DNA of 64,000 nt from Macrolepiota albuminosa (Eukaryota; Basidiomycota; Agaricomycetes; Agaricales; Agaricaceae), in assembly GCA_027475525.1 (NCBI GenBank), contig JAMWFC010000003.1, forward strand, positions 62,001 through 126,000, in the 5' to 3' direction. How positions within the stretch are numbered: position 1 is the stretch's first letter; each line of letters begins with the position of its first letter. Positions 11,624 to 22,183 of this stretch are shown in pieces. The notes below the pieces were generated by a model, which saw only the letters and a list, made by a program, of their open reading frames with translations, made no database searches and was not told where the DNA came from. Position numbers and translations under genes: made by a program.

Positions 11624-14600
11624 GTCTCGAGGAACTGGTTACAGACCAGGGAGAGATTGCAATAAGTCTTGCTGAGACTCAGGAAGGGGAGATTGTGGTG
11701 ACTGGATATTCTATGGAACATAGTAAATTCAGTCAGGAAGAGTTGAGAGATGTGTACTTGCATGCTTTTACAGCAAGCAAGGGGTGTGAGGAGAAGGAGC
11801 AGAAGACATTGTCAGCATATTTGAATGGGCATTTAGCTCAAATACCTGACAGTCTTGAGGAGCTGCTAGTACAAGAGGAAAACTTAGAGTCAAAAGCAGG
11901 TGTGGGGGAGACTGCCCAAGTATTTTCTAAGAAATACAAGCCTGTGGCTAGAAAAGTTAAGCCTGTACTAGGTACCTCACCTGAGGAGTTTAGAATTGAA
12001 AGGTGCATTACTGGAGACCCACTGGCAGACATGCCTCAGTTGGATCCCAACCCACCAGAGTTCAAACCCACAGGGAGATACACAGCTGAGTGCAAAGAAG
12101 TCATTGACCAAGCCCATGGTGATGGTTTTCTTTGGCCAGAGGAGATGAAAGCAGTACATCACCTTATGATGCTACAAAACCAGGCTTTTGCATGGGATGA
12201 TTCTCAAAGAGGAAGGCTGAAGGAGGAATTCTTCCCTCCAGTAATCATGCCAGTAATCCCTCACACCCCATGGGTGTTGAAGAACATTCCTATTGCACCA
12301 GGTCTTAGGGATAGAATCTGCAAAATGATAAAGCAGAAGATTGAGGCAGGGGTCTATGAACCCTCTAACTCCTCATATCGCTCCCAATGGTTTACAGTGT
12401 TAAAGAAGGATGGTGAAAGCTTGAGGATAGTCCATAGCTTGGAGCCTTTGAATAAAGTGACCATAGCACATTCTGGGTTGCCACCAGCAACTGAAGAATT
12501 AGCTAGTCACTTCTCAGGCAGGGCTTGTGGAGGAATCTTTGACTTGTATGTAGGATATGATGAGAGAGTACTAGATGTGCGCTCTAGAGATTATACTACA
12601 TTCCAGACACCATTTGGTGCTCTGAGGTTGGTTACCTTACCAATGGGATGGACAAATTCAGTGCCTATCTTCCATGATGATATTACCTTCATCTTGAAAG
12701 ATGAAATACCACATGTAACTTGGCCATACATTGATGATGTACCAGTCAGAGGGCCACCTCATAGATATGAGTTGGCAGATGGTGGTTGTGAAGTCATACC
12801 AGAGAATCCAGGCATCAGGAGATTTGTATGGGAACACCTGCTCAATGTGAACAGGGTGTTACAAAGAATCAAATATGCAGGAGGGACTTTCTCTGGGAAG
12901 AAGTCAGTAGTATGTGCAGATGAGATTGTGGTTGTTGGCCATAGATGCTCTTATGAAGGGCAGAAGCCAGAGACCAAGAGATTTGCCATAGTGATGGGCT
13001 GGGGTGACTGCAGGGATAAACATGAAGTAAGGTCATTTTTAGGGACCTGTGGTACCTTTAGATCCTTTATCAAGGACTATGCCAAGGTAGCAGCACCTAT
13101 CAATAAGCTTACTCAGAATGATGTACCTTTCACTTGGGGAGAAGAACAGCGCTCTGCAATGGCACAAATGAAAAAGTTGCTAGCAGAAAGTGCTCCTTTG
13201 AAACCCATTGACTATGAGTCAGGAGGTGCAGTAGTTCTGTCAGTGGATACATCCTGGATGGCAGTGGGTTTTGGAATCTTCCAAGAAGACCCAGACAATC
13301 CTAAAATGCGCACTTGTGCCAAGTTAGGATCTATCACCCTGAATGAGAGAGAAGCTAGATTTTCTCAACCAAAAAGAGAGCTGTATGGTCTCATGAGATC
13401 TCTGCTAGCCAACAAGCATTGGCTAGTTGGTTGTAGAAAACTAGTGATAGAGACAGATGCCAAGTATCTTAAAGGGATGCTAGGAAATCCTGGAGTAGGA
13501 CCCAATGCCACCATCATGAGATGGATTGAGAATGTCCTACTCTATCACTTTACCTTAAGGCATGTGCCAGGCAAGGACCCAATGCCACCATCATGAGATG
13601 GATTGAGAATGTCCTACTCTATCACTTTACCTTAAGGCATGTGCCAGGCAAAACATTCAGTATGGATGGATTGTCAAGGCGGCCTAAACAGCCAGGAGAT
13701 GAGGAGTACCCACCAGTTGATCCTGAGTTAATGGATGAACCCAAGTCTATGAACTATGAGTATCCAGACAAGATCAATAATATACCTGGTTGGGAGGACT
13801 GGGAACCTTTGGAGCTTGAAGAGTTTGCAGATCAAATTGACACTAGAGGTGGCTATCTAAACATGGTAGCTACTGAGGTATCAGATTTTGAGCAGGAACT
13901 TTGTAAAGCCAGGTCCCAGGAGCAGGAACTCAGGGAAGGCATCTTGAGTCAAACTCCAGGAACAAGCATGAATCCAGTAGCAGTACTAGCTATGACCATG
14001 CCTCTGTTACCAGTGGAGGACCAAGAAGTCAGAGTAGAAGACACACAAACCTACCTAGAACACAGGAAAGGTAGTGAGGGTGAAGACTGGGATAATCTGC
14101 TACCCACTGTTGAGAGTTGGTTGCAAGATCCAGGTACAGAACCCAAGAATCTGCAAGGCTGGGATCTAGAGAAGTTTAAGAAGTTTGCTAGGCAATTCTT
14201 CTTTGACAAGAAGGGGAGATTGTACAAGCGTTGTCATGAGGAAAAACATAAGCTAGTAGTCCAAATTGATAGACGAATGTTCATGCTTAAATCAGCCCAT
14301 GATGCCTTAGGACATAGGGGGGCCTATGCCACCAGGATGCTTATACAGGAGCGTTTCTGGTGGCCTGGCATTGAAGGGGATGTACAGTGGTATGTTGGAA
14401 CTTGTCACAATTGTCAAATCAGACAAAAGACAGTAGTCAACAGAGAACCAACTGTAACTTATACTCCTTCCATCTTTCAAACAATTCACATTGATACCAT
14501 GCACATGACACCAGCCTCCAATGGCTGTAAGTACATAGTACATGGCAGGTGTGCCTTGTCTTCTTGGATGGAAGGTAGACCCCTGAGGAAGGAGAACCAT

Positions 14601-15521
14601 AAGACCATTGGTCAATGGTTGTTTGAGGATGTGATTTGCCGCTGGGGCTGCATTGCAGAAATCATCACAGATAATGCTGGACAGTTCAAGCAGGTCACTG
14701 CCTGGTTGGAAAAGAAGTATGGGATCAGAGGTATTACTATCTCTCCTTACAACTCACCAGCTAATGGTAGAATTGAGAGACCTCATTGGGATGTCAGGCA
14801 AGCTTTGTTCAAGGCCTGTGAGGATCGCACCAAGTGGTTCTGGTTCTTCTACCATGTGATGTGGAGTGACCATATAACCATTAGGCAGAAATTTGGATGC
14901 TCACCATACTTTATGGTCACTGGTGCTCATCCTACTCTACCCTTAGATCTAGCAGAGGCCACCTGGCTGGTAGAATTACCAGAAGGACCTCTGACTACTG
15001 GGGAGTTGATTGGATATCGTGCTAGAGCCCTGGCCAAACACCATCAACATGTAGAAGAGATGAGAGAGAGAGTTGGGAAGGCTAAGCTCCAATGGGCATT
15101 GAAGTTTGCAGAAGAGCATAAAAACTCAATCAAAGACTTCAATTTTAAACTATTGGACTTGGTACTAGTCAAAAACATGACTACTGAAAGTTCATTCAGT
15201 GCTAAGATGTTGCCACGCTTCCATGGGCCTATGGTAGTAATTGCCAAGACTCAAGGTGGTAATTACATTGTAGCAGAACTAGATGGGTCGGTTTGGCAAG
15301 CACGAGTAGCTGCTTTTCGAGTAGTACCTTACAAGGCTCACAAAAAGCTAACTTTGCCTCAAGACATAGAAAAATGGGTGGACATCACACCTGCTAAGCT
15401 AAAAGAGCTAAGGGAAGAACTACTAAAACCTACAGAGGCAATCACCAAAGACATCTCATTTGGCACAGTAAGGCTCCATGAGCCTACTGACCAGGAGTTG
15501 GGTCTGCCACCAACTGATTAG
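11611..15521 (+). CDS. pol: Pol polyprotein: reverse transcriptase, RNase H, integrase (frame broken by a 77-bp duplication)
   Basis: Domains in order: RT with YIDDVP catalytic motif (about 12727-12745); RNase H with SVDTSWMAVGFG, the QPKRELYGL Glu and IETDAKYL; the conserved HVPGK..DGLSRR junction; an integrase zinc domain HDALGHRGAYATR...CHNCQIR; the integrase DDE core with HIDTMHM, ITDNAGQF and NGRIERPH; and a C-terminal GPM/V-type fold. Two overlapping frames (to 13596 and from 13593) arise from an exact 77-bp tandem duplication (13497-13651); without one copy the frame is continuous. The pol frame opens only at 11611, three codons before the protease stop. No chromodomain seen. Confidence 0.9.
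13497..13651 (+). repeat. 77-bp tandem duplication breaking pol (likely artefact)
   Basis: Period 77, matching for 78 bases, at the RNase H/integrase junction. Deleting one copy restores the frame exactly. Confidence 0.85.
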
Positions 15522-15721
15522 AAATCAAGGAAATGAACTATGATATATTTCAAAGAAATAATAACGGTTCAGTACTACTTGAAGTCTTAACAGTATAAGG
15601 CAAAAAGGGGGTTTTGACAGTAGGGAGAGGCACTCAAGAAAGGTGCTAGCCCAGTCAGGCTGGCTACCACTTGAATACAGAAAGATTCCTGGATTTAAGT
15701 CCATAAACTAACTAAGTTTAC

Positions 15722-16080
15722 AATGGACATGGGCACAAAAAGTGCCAATGTGCGAGTTAAAACTAAAAAGTTATGGCTTAATGAGGATTAGCATATAGGC
15801 ATAAGGCGCCAATGTGCTAGTACAAACCTAGTCCATGATCTAAGAAAGAGTTGAGCATTGACACAACACATCAACGCGTGAGTTCAAAATCAGGCAGGAG
15901 ACAAACATAGACGTAGGCGTAACAGGCCAACGCGCGAGTTCGAACCCAGCAAAGAACTAAAAACGTTGACTAAAATAGTAAGCGTTCAAGTTCAAAACTG
16001 AGGAAAGGACAAAATGAAGCATAAGGGGTTGGCGTGTCGAGGGTTCGAGCCCCAGGAGAAGCTAAATAAATTTGAAGAGA
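15722..16080 (+). repeat. Degenerate tandem repeats with tRNA T-arm/B-box-like cores
   Basis: Five to six imperfect units of about 50-65 bp, each with a core like ccaacgcgcgagttcgaaccc. Clear cores lie near 15748, 15810, 15876, 15935, 15990 and 16036. The best, gagggttcgagcccc at about 16038, forms the short T-arm hairpin and fits the Pol III B-box consensus GGTTCGANNCC. No complete tRNA cloverleaf is present. It sits between pol and the antisense gene. Confidence 0.55.
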
Positions 16081-16234
16081 GAGCGCAACACGTTATTAAG
16101 TCTTAAAAGGACTTAAGGTTCACGCGTGTCAGGCTTTAAAGAATTTATTAGGGTACTATGGATTAGAGAAGGGGGGAGTATTACGAGACTATGCTAAGCA
16201 AAGACAGAACCTGTGCTTACAACGCGGGGGACGT

Positions 16235-17520
16235 CTATAGTGCCACGGAGTCTTCGGGTTTGTCCTGGGGGAGGTCCTGAAAATCAATGTCGGAATTATC
16301 GTTACCAGACTGTAAAACAAGCAGCTGAGCAATAAGGTAGACACAAAAAGATAGTAAGGACATACTGGCAGAGAAACCTGAAGCGCGTGAAGGAGAGAGC
16401 CAGCTTGGTCAACTTCGGAAGGACCAAGGGTCTTGCGAAGACGAGCATGGCAGTCTGTGATGAGCTTGAAGGTCTGCAAAGAGATGTCCAGTTGATAAAG
16501 CTGGTGCTGCGCAGCTAGATCAATGGCATCAAAATGCTTTTGGAGGTCGGCGCGGGGAACCACCTCGTCGTCGTCAGCCAGCTGAACGGACTCGAGAACC
16601 TGATCAACTTCACAAAGCAATGCTAGCGCAGCTTCATTGCCAGGAAGATGATTAGCTGAGTAACAAGCAGTTAGTGAAAACCAAGGCAACAAAAGTAACA
16701 GAAGACGCACCCAGCGATGGCTGCACTTTCAGTTTTTTTGCCTTTGGTTTGCCCTCGGGCTCAACCTGAGGAGGAGGAAGGGATAGCGTCAGCATGTCAA
16801 GACGTCGCACTACTAAGTCAAGCTTCCGAGCTTTAACTTACGTTAGTGCGGCGCTTGGTTGGGCGAGAGGCAGGTGTACCGAGCATTTCGACGTCTTTAT
16901 CTTGCGCACGACATTGAGCCTAAGAAACGCAGGATAAGCATGTGAGAATACAATATAAAGCCAAAAGAAAGCTTACTTCTTCACGCTCCTTCCTAAGTTT
17001 TTCGCGCTGCGCAAAGGGAATGAAGACGTCGACGAAGGAAAAGAACGCCTTCACGTCGCCCGAAGCATCGGCCGCACCACGGTCAAGCAAAGGGAGGATC
17101 TTGGAGAGGGTCTCACAGAGACCTCTCTGTTCGGCAAGACGGCCGAAGGTGCTCTCGTCGGCAAAACGCTGTGCGAGACATCAGACGGAAGTAAGGAGGA
17201 AAGGGAAAAGGAGAAAAACAGACCCAGCCAGCGCCACCTAAAAACCGAGCACAGTCGGCAGGTGTTCTGGGAAAAGACCTAGCAGTGGCACAGAGGCCGA
17301 TCGCGGCCTCTGCGAACCATGGGTACTTGAACACCGACGTTATAGCCTTGTTGCCATTGTGCTTGACAGCGTGCTGGAACAAGCCATAAAAATCTGTCAG
17401 GACAGGCACAGGCTGGGGCGGCGGGACAGCTGGCTTGGGGAGCGTTGAGATGATGACTTGAGGACGAGGTTTTGAGGTCGCGGATCTGCGAGGGGCAGTA
17501 GGAGCACCAGGAGGAGCCAT
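16235..17520 (-). CDS. Spliced antisense gene within the gypsy element
   Basis: Starts at an ATG at 17520 and ends at a TAG at 16235-16237, opposite to gag-pol. About six exons can be joined with GT-AG introns of ordinary fungal size (for example donor GTCTGTTTTT with acceptor CGCACAG, GTAAGCTTTC with TTCTTAG, GTAAGTTAAA with TCCTCAG). The product has a Pro-rich N-terminus (TAPRRSATSKPRPQ), a helical block with FYGLFQHAVKHNG and FPRTPADCARFLG, a segment FIPFAQREKLRKEREE, a basic stretch RPTKRRTN, then an acidic helical C-terminus (LADDDEVVPRADLQ). A CATATAAT sequence near 17720, just inside the 3' LTR boundary, could be its TATA box. No known domain recognised. Unlike gag-pol, this part keeps many CpGs. 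The alternative, chance open frames, is less likely given consistent splice sites and uninterrupted joined frame. Confidence 0.65.
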
Positions 17521-17723
17521 GGTGGGATATGGGCAACTCAGGTCGCACTTAAAAACCCAGGACGGGTATGATCGAACGTCGAGAAAAAGAGGGAAAAAGG
17601 CAAAGAAATTTATTTTTCTATCTGTAAGAGAAGAAAAATTTAGTTCTTGCTGGGAGCAGTGATCGAAAGAAAGGCAGGATGCACCAAGTCTACTACGATG
17701 ACTGAGGGCAGTCATTATATGGT

Positions 17724-17733
17724 GCGGGGGAGG
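17724..17733 (+). other. Polypurine tract
   Basis: gcgggggagg lies immediately before the 3' LTR and is the expected primer for plus-strand synthesis. Confidence 0.7.
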
Positions 17734-18753
17734 TGATACGTCCGCCTCCAACTGAGGCAGACAAGCTGGTATCAACGGCTCCCAATATACCCGTGTTTTA
17801 ATAAAACAAATGCTGAAAACTGTAAGCATTGCGTCGAAAACCGTAGACGCCGGGAGCCCCAATATACCCGTGTTTTAATAAAACAAATGCTGAAAACTGT
17901 AAGCATTGCGTCGAAAACCGTAGACGCCGGGAGCCTTATCTCAAAAACAAACCCTGACAATAAAACGACGAGCCAAGTACGTAGTAATGAGGTGCGCAAC
18001 CAGCGATCAGAAAGGCGATCACGAGGAATTAGCCAATGGTGGCAGTGCACAAGATAAGATCTCGGCAGAAGCCCCGAGATCTCATTTGGCATCACCTACC
18101 AAAAGCCAAATCCAAATTTCCTCCCGACCATTGCGACCTCGTGCAAACACGTCCCCAAGCCTACAGTACGACCCGAGGTGGCCATAGAATGAGACCAGGA
18201 GCTCCAGGAAGATGACGCAGGGAAAAACAAAGAAGTGAGGGAGGAAATAGAAGCAGAAGAAGGATTAGCCGTACAATCCAACGGACGAACCATTAGCCAC
18301 GATGGCAGTCTTGGAAACGCAACAACCGGGGCCCAGATCCGGCACAATCGTGTCCCAGATGAGTAATAACGAGACTATGAGTAAACACGAGAGAAATAGG
18401 AGTGGTCCATGCAGCGAGGGAAAAGGTATAAAAGGAGGATGAAGATGGGGGAGTCGGGCAAGCAATCAACTTGCCACGGCTTGGAGTCCCCAGGGAGTGG
18501 ACGTCTTAGGCCAAAGTGATTAGATTGACTTCGGGATACAGTATTAATACTATTTGCTCCCAATTTTGAGTGTGACTTTAAGTTTCATTCAAATTAAATC
18601 AATAAAAATTATAGCACTTCTTTTACAAAGTGCGCGCTAGTGTAACTACTGCCCCATGTACTCTGTGAAATTGGGAAATTGAAATATTACAAAGTTTAGT
18701 CTGAATTACATTTCGGACTACTTTACATAGAGTAAATAACCCATTTCGCATCA
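17734..18753 (+). repeat. 3' LTR of gypsy element
   Basis: TGATACGTC to GCATCA, 1020 bp as given (943 bp without its own 77-bp duplication at 17781-17935). It is followed by target copy ttgc and then by the N-terminal coding part of the interrupted Tc1-like transposase. Confidence 0.9.
17781..17935 (+). repeat. 77-bp tandem duplication inside 3' LTR (likely artefact)
   Basis: Period 77 with 78 matching bases, offset relative to the duplication in the 5' LTR. Equal lengths at unequal positions argue against a real LTR repeat. Confidence 0.8.
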
Positions 18754-19314
18754 TTGCTCTCTAGTTCTTTGCTGATTCTCCCTACAGTGCCCTTTTCCAG
18801 GCCAGTCTTTGCTTAAATTTGATGCTGAAAATACTTCTCGTTGAGGAGAGAAGCAACAGAAGAGCAATTGGCAGCAGAAATAGGTTGCATGATAGTGGTA
18901 GAGTGTCAAGAAGATGATTGACTAAAGTTGAATATGTCAGAATTAATACAAACAAGGTCACATGACATTACTTATACACAAGGTGTCTCCATCTTCTACT
19001 GCTGAAAAGTGTTGAGGAAATACAAAAATTAGAGTGAGTCAAAAAACTGCTCCAATGATTGAATATTTTGTTTCATTTAATAATCAGTGAGGTCTTGTTC
19101 AGATCACATGTTTATACATCATTATGAAGCCAGGATGTAGTTGTATGTCATGTGATTTTTTCATTTTTTTTGCTTAGGTAATTGTTGCACATCATGTGAA
19201 TCTTTCCAAAAAAGCCAAACATTGGAGCAGTTTTTCAAGCTAGTGTAGTTTGATTTATAATGGCTATCACTTTCCAAGCAAAAAAAAAACTTGTTTGCTC
19301 CTACTGAAGCAAAT

Positions 19315-19775
19315 TGTCAGGGGACTCCTTATTTCTTCTTCTTTCACTCTTTATTTCTTCCTTCTTCCTTCATTCATTTTCTTATTTCTTCTTTCATTGC
19401 TTCTATTCTTTCAACTCTATCTATTAATACTAATTTCAGCCTCTGAGGTGCTCTGATTCTTTAGTTATCATTCAGATAAGTGTGGCTCTTTCAACACTGC
19501 ATACAAATAGCTTATATAAGCCAGAGTTTTTCTGCCTTGCTTGTATAATTGTTTATTTAGGCAATTTTTGAGTTTTTAAGGTCTTGTTATCCTGTACAGT
19601 TGTTTTCCATGCTTCTGAGGTCCCAGAAGCATTGGTCCTGGCATAGAGAATCTAGACTTGTTCTCTTTGGATCTCCCTCTGTCAGGTGAGTAGTTATTAT
19701 AATATTGTTGATACTCTAATATACTTTGGATCTCCTTCTCCAGAGCTATAGCTTCCAGAGGTTGTTGCCCTTATA
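19315..19775 (+). repeat. Solo LTR, second copy, target duplication caaat
   Basis: Homologous to 6165-6760 in the same orientation. Begins TGTCAGGGGACTCC and ends CCCTTATA (a C-to-T change from CCCTTACA). caaat occurs on both sides (19310-19314 and 19776-19780). Highly CpG-poor. Confidence 0.7.
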
Positions 19776-19799
19776 CAAATGCTATTACACATCACTTTT

Positions 19800-20712
19800 T
19801 ACTGCTGATATAATCTGTAGTGACAGAACAATACTGAAACTGTTATCAAGCACCTTGCCCATTTGCTCAACAATCTCCTCATAATGCCTCTTTCTTTCCA
19901 ATTCAACTCCAACATCACACTTCTGCTTGTGGTTGTTCTCACTGGCACAGTTGAACTTTGAAATTTATGAGGCAAAGCAATAGTGAGTTTTTCAGTCCCA
20001 GTCCCTGCATGATGTTTCAGATGATTGCTTCTTCTCAATTGCTCTCCATGATGAATGTTTAGTGTTGGCAGTGAAATTTCAGGGCTTAGAGCATGACTAG
20101 GAAACCCATATCAATTTCTTTCCTTTAACACATCCAGGCTCTGCCATCTACTTGATAACTTGATGGACAAGGTGTGCTTTCTGCTCTAAAACAAGCCTTC
20201 TCTGTTTATATAGCAGCCTTCTCTATTGCAGCATTGATTCTTGCATACCATTCTGAAGAAAAATCAGCAAACATGAGCTTTATGGTCTTATACAAAGCTG
20301 GGCATACCCTATCTCAATGATAGAGATGAAGACATGGACACATTAGTATTCTGGAAAAGGTTGAAATCAGAATAATTTTGTTGCTTTTGCCAATAGAGAA
20401 AGAAAATTATTAGAACTATAGCTAAACCAAAGATACTGCTAAGAACACCTCCAACAATTGCACCGATTGGCCACTTTGTGTGAACTCTGCATGTTGGCTT
20501 TGTTGGTCTCTTAGCAAGATTAGAGGTGATGAGAATACTTGATTTTATTGCGGTAAAAGTTACAATCTGACTTGATGTACTAGTTGAGAATGAAGATGGG
20601 CCTCTGGTTGAATCTGTGCTTGGTCCACTAGTGGAATTGCTGCTATTTTCCTTTGAAATAGACCTATTAGTAATTGACAAGCATTTGTCAATAGCAGTTT
20701 TCTTCAAGTTAA
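19800..20712 (-). pseudogene. Decayed copy of the membrane-protein family (member 3)
   Basis: The minus strand shows the family pattern in order: a Ser/Thr stalk (STSGPSTDSTRGPSS), membrane segment IGAIVGGVLSSIFGLAIV, an intron position after SLSLR, the EWYARINAAIEKAAI segment (matching EWAARMDAAMEEAARQ of member 4) and the tail ELERKRHYEEIVEQMGKVLD. A stop replaces a Gln codon in the tail exon, frames shift, and the signal peptide and N-terminal domain are missing because an inverted LTR fragment begins at 20713. It lies between a solo LTR and that inverted fragment and is CpG-poor like the transposons, whereas the other family genes keep their CpGs. It is closest to member 4 by the tail segment. 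Confidence 0.8.
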
Positions 20713-20812
20713 TGTAAGGGCGACCTCTAGAGGCTGTGGCTTAGTCACACAGCTGGCAGAGGGAGATTCAAAGTATATTAGAATATGTACTTGGCAGTAT
20801 TGTATGAGACAT
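20713..20812 (-). repeat. Inverted LTR fragment truncating member 3
   Basis: TGTAAGGGCGACCTCTAG is the reverse complement of the end of the solo LTRs (6760 and 19775). Homology continues about 95 bp leftward into the LTR and then stops. Confidence 0.65.
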
Positions 20813-22183
20813 ATCTAGTGGCATACTCCTTTATCTGCATGTTGTCTGTTACATGACAGTCATGTGGATGTGATATGGTGAAGTTGATGTGATATGGCAA
20901 AGTTGACGGTGATGTCATACCTAATGCCAACAAGGTGTTGGTCACACCTCTCAGTATTATTGCTGCTAGTCCGTGTCAAAGGTTGGTGCGGCGAGAGGAC
21001 GTAAACTACGTAGTGCCGCTGTCGTCGCTACAATTTTAGTCTTTTCGTCGCGTTCGTTTTCTATCGGTCAGCGTTCCCGTGTCCACGGCTCTCTATTTTC
21101 GTCCTCTACGGTATCCTTAACAGTCCGGTTTCTAAGAGAGAGATATAGGAACAATACATCTCATTTCAATGCTATCAGAAGATGAATGGCACATGCTATG
21201 CATTTGAACACATCTGAAAAGTGTAGTGACATTGTAGCAGAGCGGTATCTGTTGGACGCTGATGGCATGACCACCATAAGTGCCGAGATATGACGACCAA
21301 GGGTCATTACATTACTTCATTAATTATGATATTCAACCCTAACAGACTTGACGAACACATCTATATACCTGCTCATACGATACACAAACCCTCAGTCAAG
21401 TATAGAGGGTGAGTTACACACATACCTAGACTGGACACTGTATTTATGCCTACCTTACCAGTGCACGTAACTTACTCGTGTATATTTAGGTCCAAGTTGT
21501 AACAGTATCATACCTATGTAGTGACATAAAAAGGGAAGATCGAGAACCTGAGACTGGATTGTTGAACGGCGAAGTTAGGAAACAAAAATCACAAAACTGT
21601 TTGCTGTCTTGTTAACCTGATACTCCGGAATGCTGTGGATGCAGAGCAATAAAGTAGACGCAAAAGACCAACATGCGAAACACGACCGTCCTAATTACTT
21701 TCACTCAAAAGCACCGAGTGTTAGGACAAAACTGAAGTCTATGCCTCGCTATACCAGAAGACCCTTCTTCCAAATCATGGATGTCGCGGGTTTGTTTGTC
21801 GCGACACAAAGCCTGCGAATAGAGCCTGTTACGTACTTAGCAATATATTGCCTTGATGTAATGCTCAGTATCCGCCTGGAAGTGATGATAGCAAAAAGCT
21901 CTGCTCAGCCCAACAAGTTGATCACAGTGGTTTCGTCTAATTCGTATGAACATGGAACGTAGATAGAAATCTTGCTTTGCAGCCTCTAGCAATTGAGATA
22001 TGCATAGGGTTCAGCCTGCGATTACTCTTGCACCACTTGAGAGTCCTTATGTAAGGATTATGTCAGGATATATACGCTAGTACTTTGTTCGCGTTACGGC
22101 GTTGGAAACACAATGGCCGTAGCCCATCGCCAGCGAGCTCGTTCGTCCGGAAGAATCGAAAAGTTCATATATATAGTAAGAAT
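20813..22183. other. Intergenic, no supported gene
   Basis: CpG content returns to normal at about 20965, which marks the right edge of the transposon block. An open stretch on the plus strand (21630-21962) has no recognisable domain or neighbouring exon and is not called. Confidence 0.5.

Larger units (their letters stand above)
7962..18753 (+). mobile_element. Ty3/gypsy-type LTR retrotransposon
   Basis: Complete structure: 5' LTR 7962-8981, primer-binding site at 8984, gag 9027-10601, protease about 10571-11623, pol (RT, RNase H, integrase) 11611-15521, an antisense gene 16235-17520, polypurine tract 17724-17733, 3' LTR 17734-18753. The target duplication is ttgc (7958-7961 and 18754-18757), consistent with insertion into the Tc1-like transposase. 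Domain order PR-RT-RH-IN identifies the gypsy lineage; I see no chromodomain at the pol C-terminus. The gag-pol part is CpG-poor but its frames are open; the only pol break is a 77-bp duplication that looks artefactual. Transcription is probably initiated in the LTR (a TATAAAAGG-type box lies at about 8655). Confidence 0.92.
7077..18890 (-). pseudogene. Tc1-like transposase pseudogene, split by insertion
   Basis: The minus-strand coding sequence starts at an ATG (18890) and reads through GLEKGTVGRISKEL up to the LTR insertion site, then resumes at 7961 with NHPGACLFKLTAHDK (HTH region). Catalytic landmarks follow: WKRVLWSDETKIN (first Asp), YFQQDKDSKHTS (second Asp), SWPAQSPDLNPIEHL (Glu), and a typical C-terminus SMPRRIKAVIKANRSHTKY with stop at 7077. 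Several in-frame stops (for example after NAV, after HCTN and at the Trp position after IEHL) make it non-functional. Stops of the CAA-to-TAA and TGG-to-TAG kind suit C-to-T decay on either strand. The protein part that must stay intact for activity is broken in both halves. Confidence 0.85.
6839..19245 (-). mobile_element. Dead Tc1-like transposon, interrupted by an LTR retrotransposon
   Basis: Left end CACTGGCTCAAAAAACTGC at 6839 and inverted right end at 19245 (reverse complement CACTAGCTTGAAAAACTGC). The right end is followed by TA; the left has CA where TA is expected. The two ends are about 220-bp inverted repeats (6839-7070 and 19023-19245), and each arm is itself closed by an inverted copy of the terminal motif. 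Removing the inserted retrotransposon (7962-18757, including one target copy) leaves about 1.6 kb, normal for Tc1-like elements. The transposase is full of stops. CpG is nearly absent in both halves, matching the flanking decayed DNA. Confidence 0.8.

Noticed and set aside
15150..15521. Chromodomain at the end of pol
   Set aside because: The C-terminus shows a GPF/Y-like strand (LPRFHGPMVVI) but no aromatic-cage pattern of a chromodomain.
21630..21962. 110-codon plus-strand frame
   Set aside because: No recognisable motif, no neighbouring exon; probably chance.
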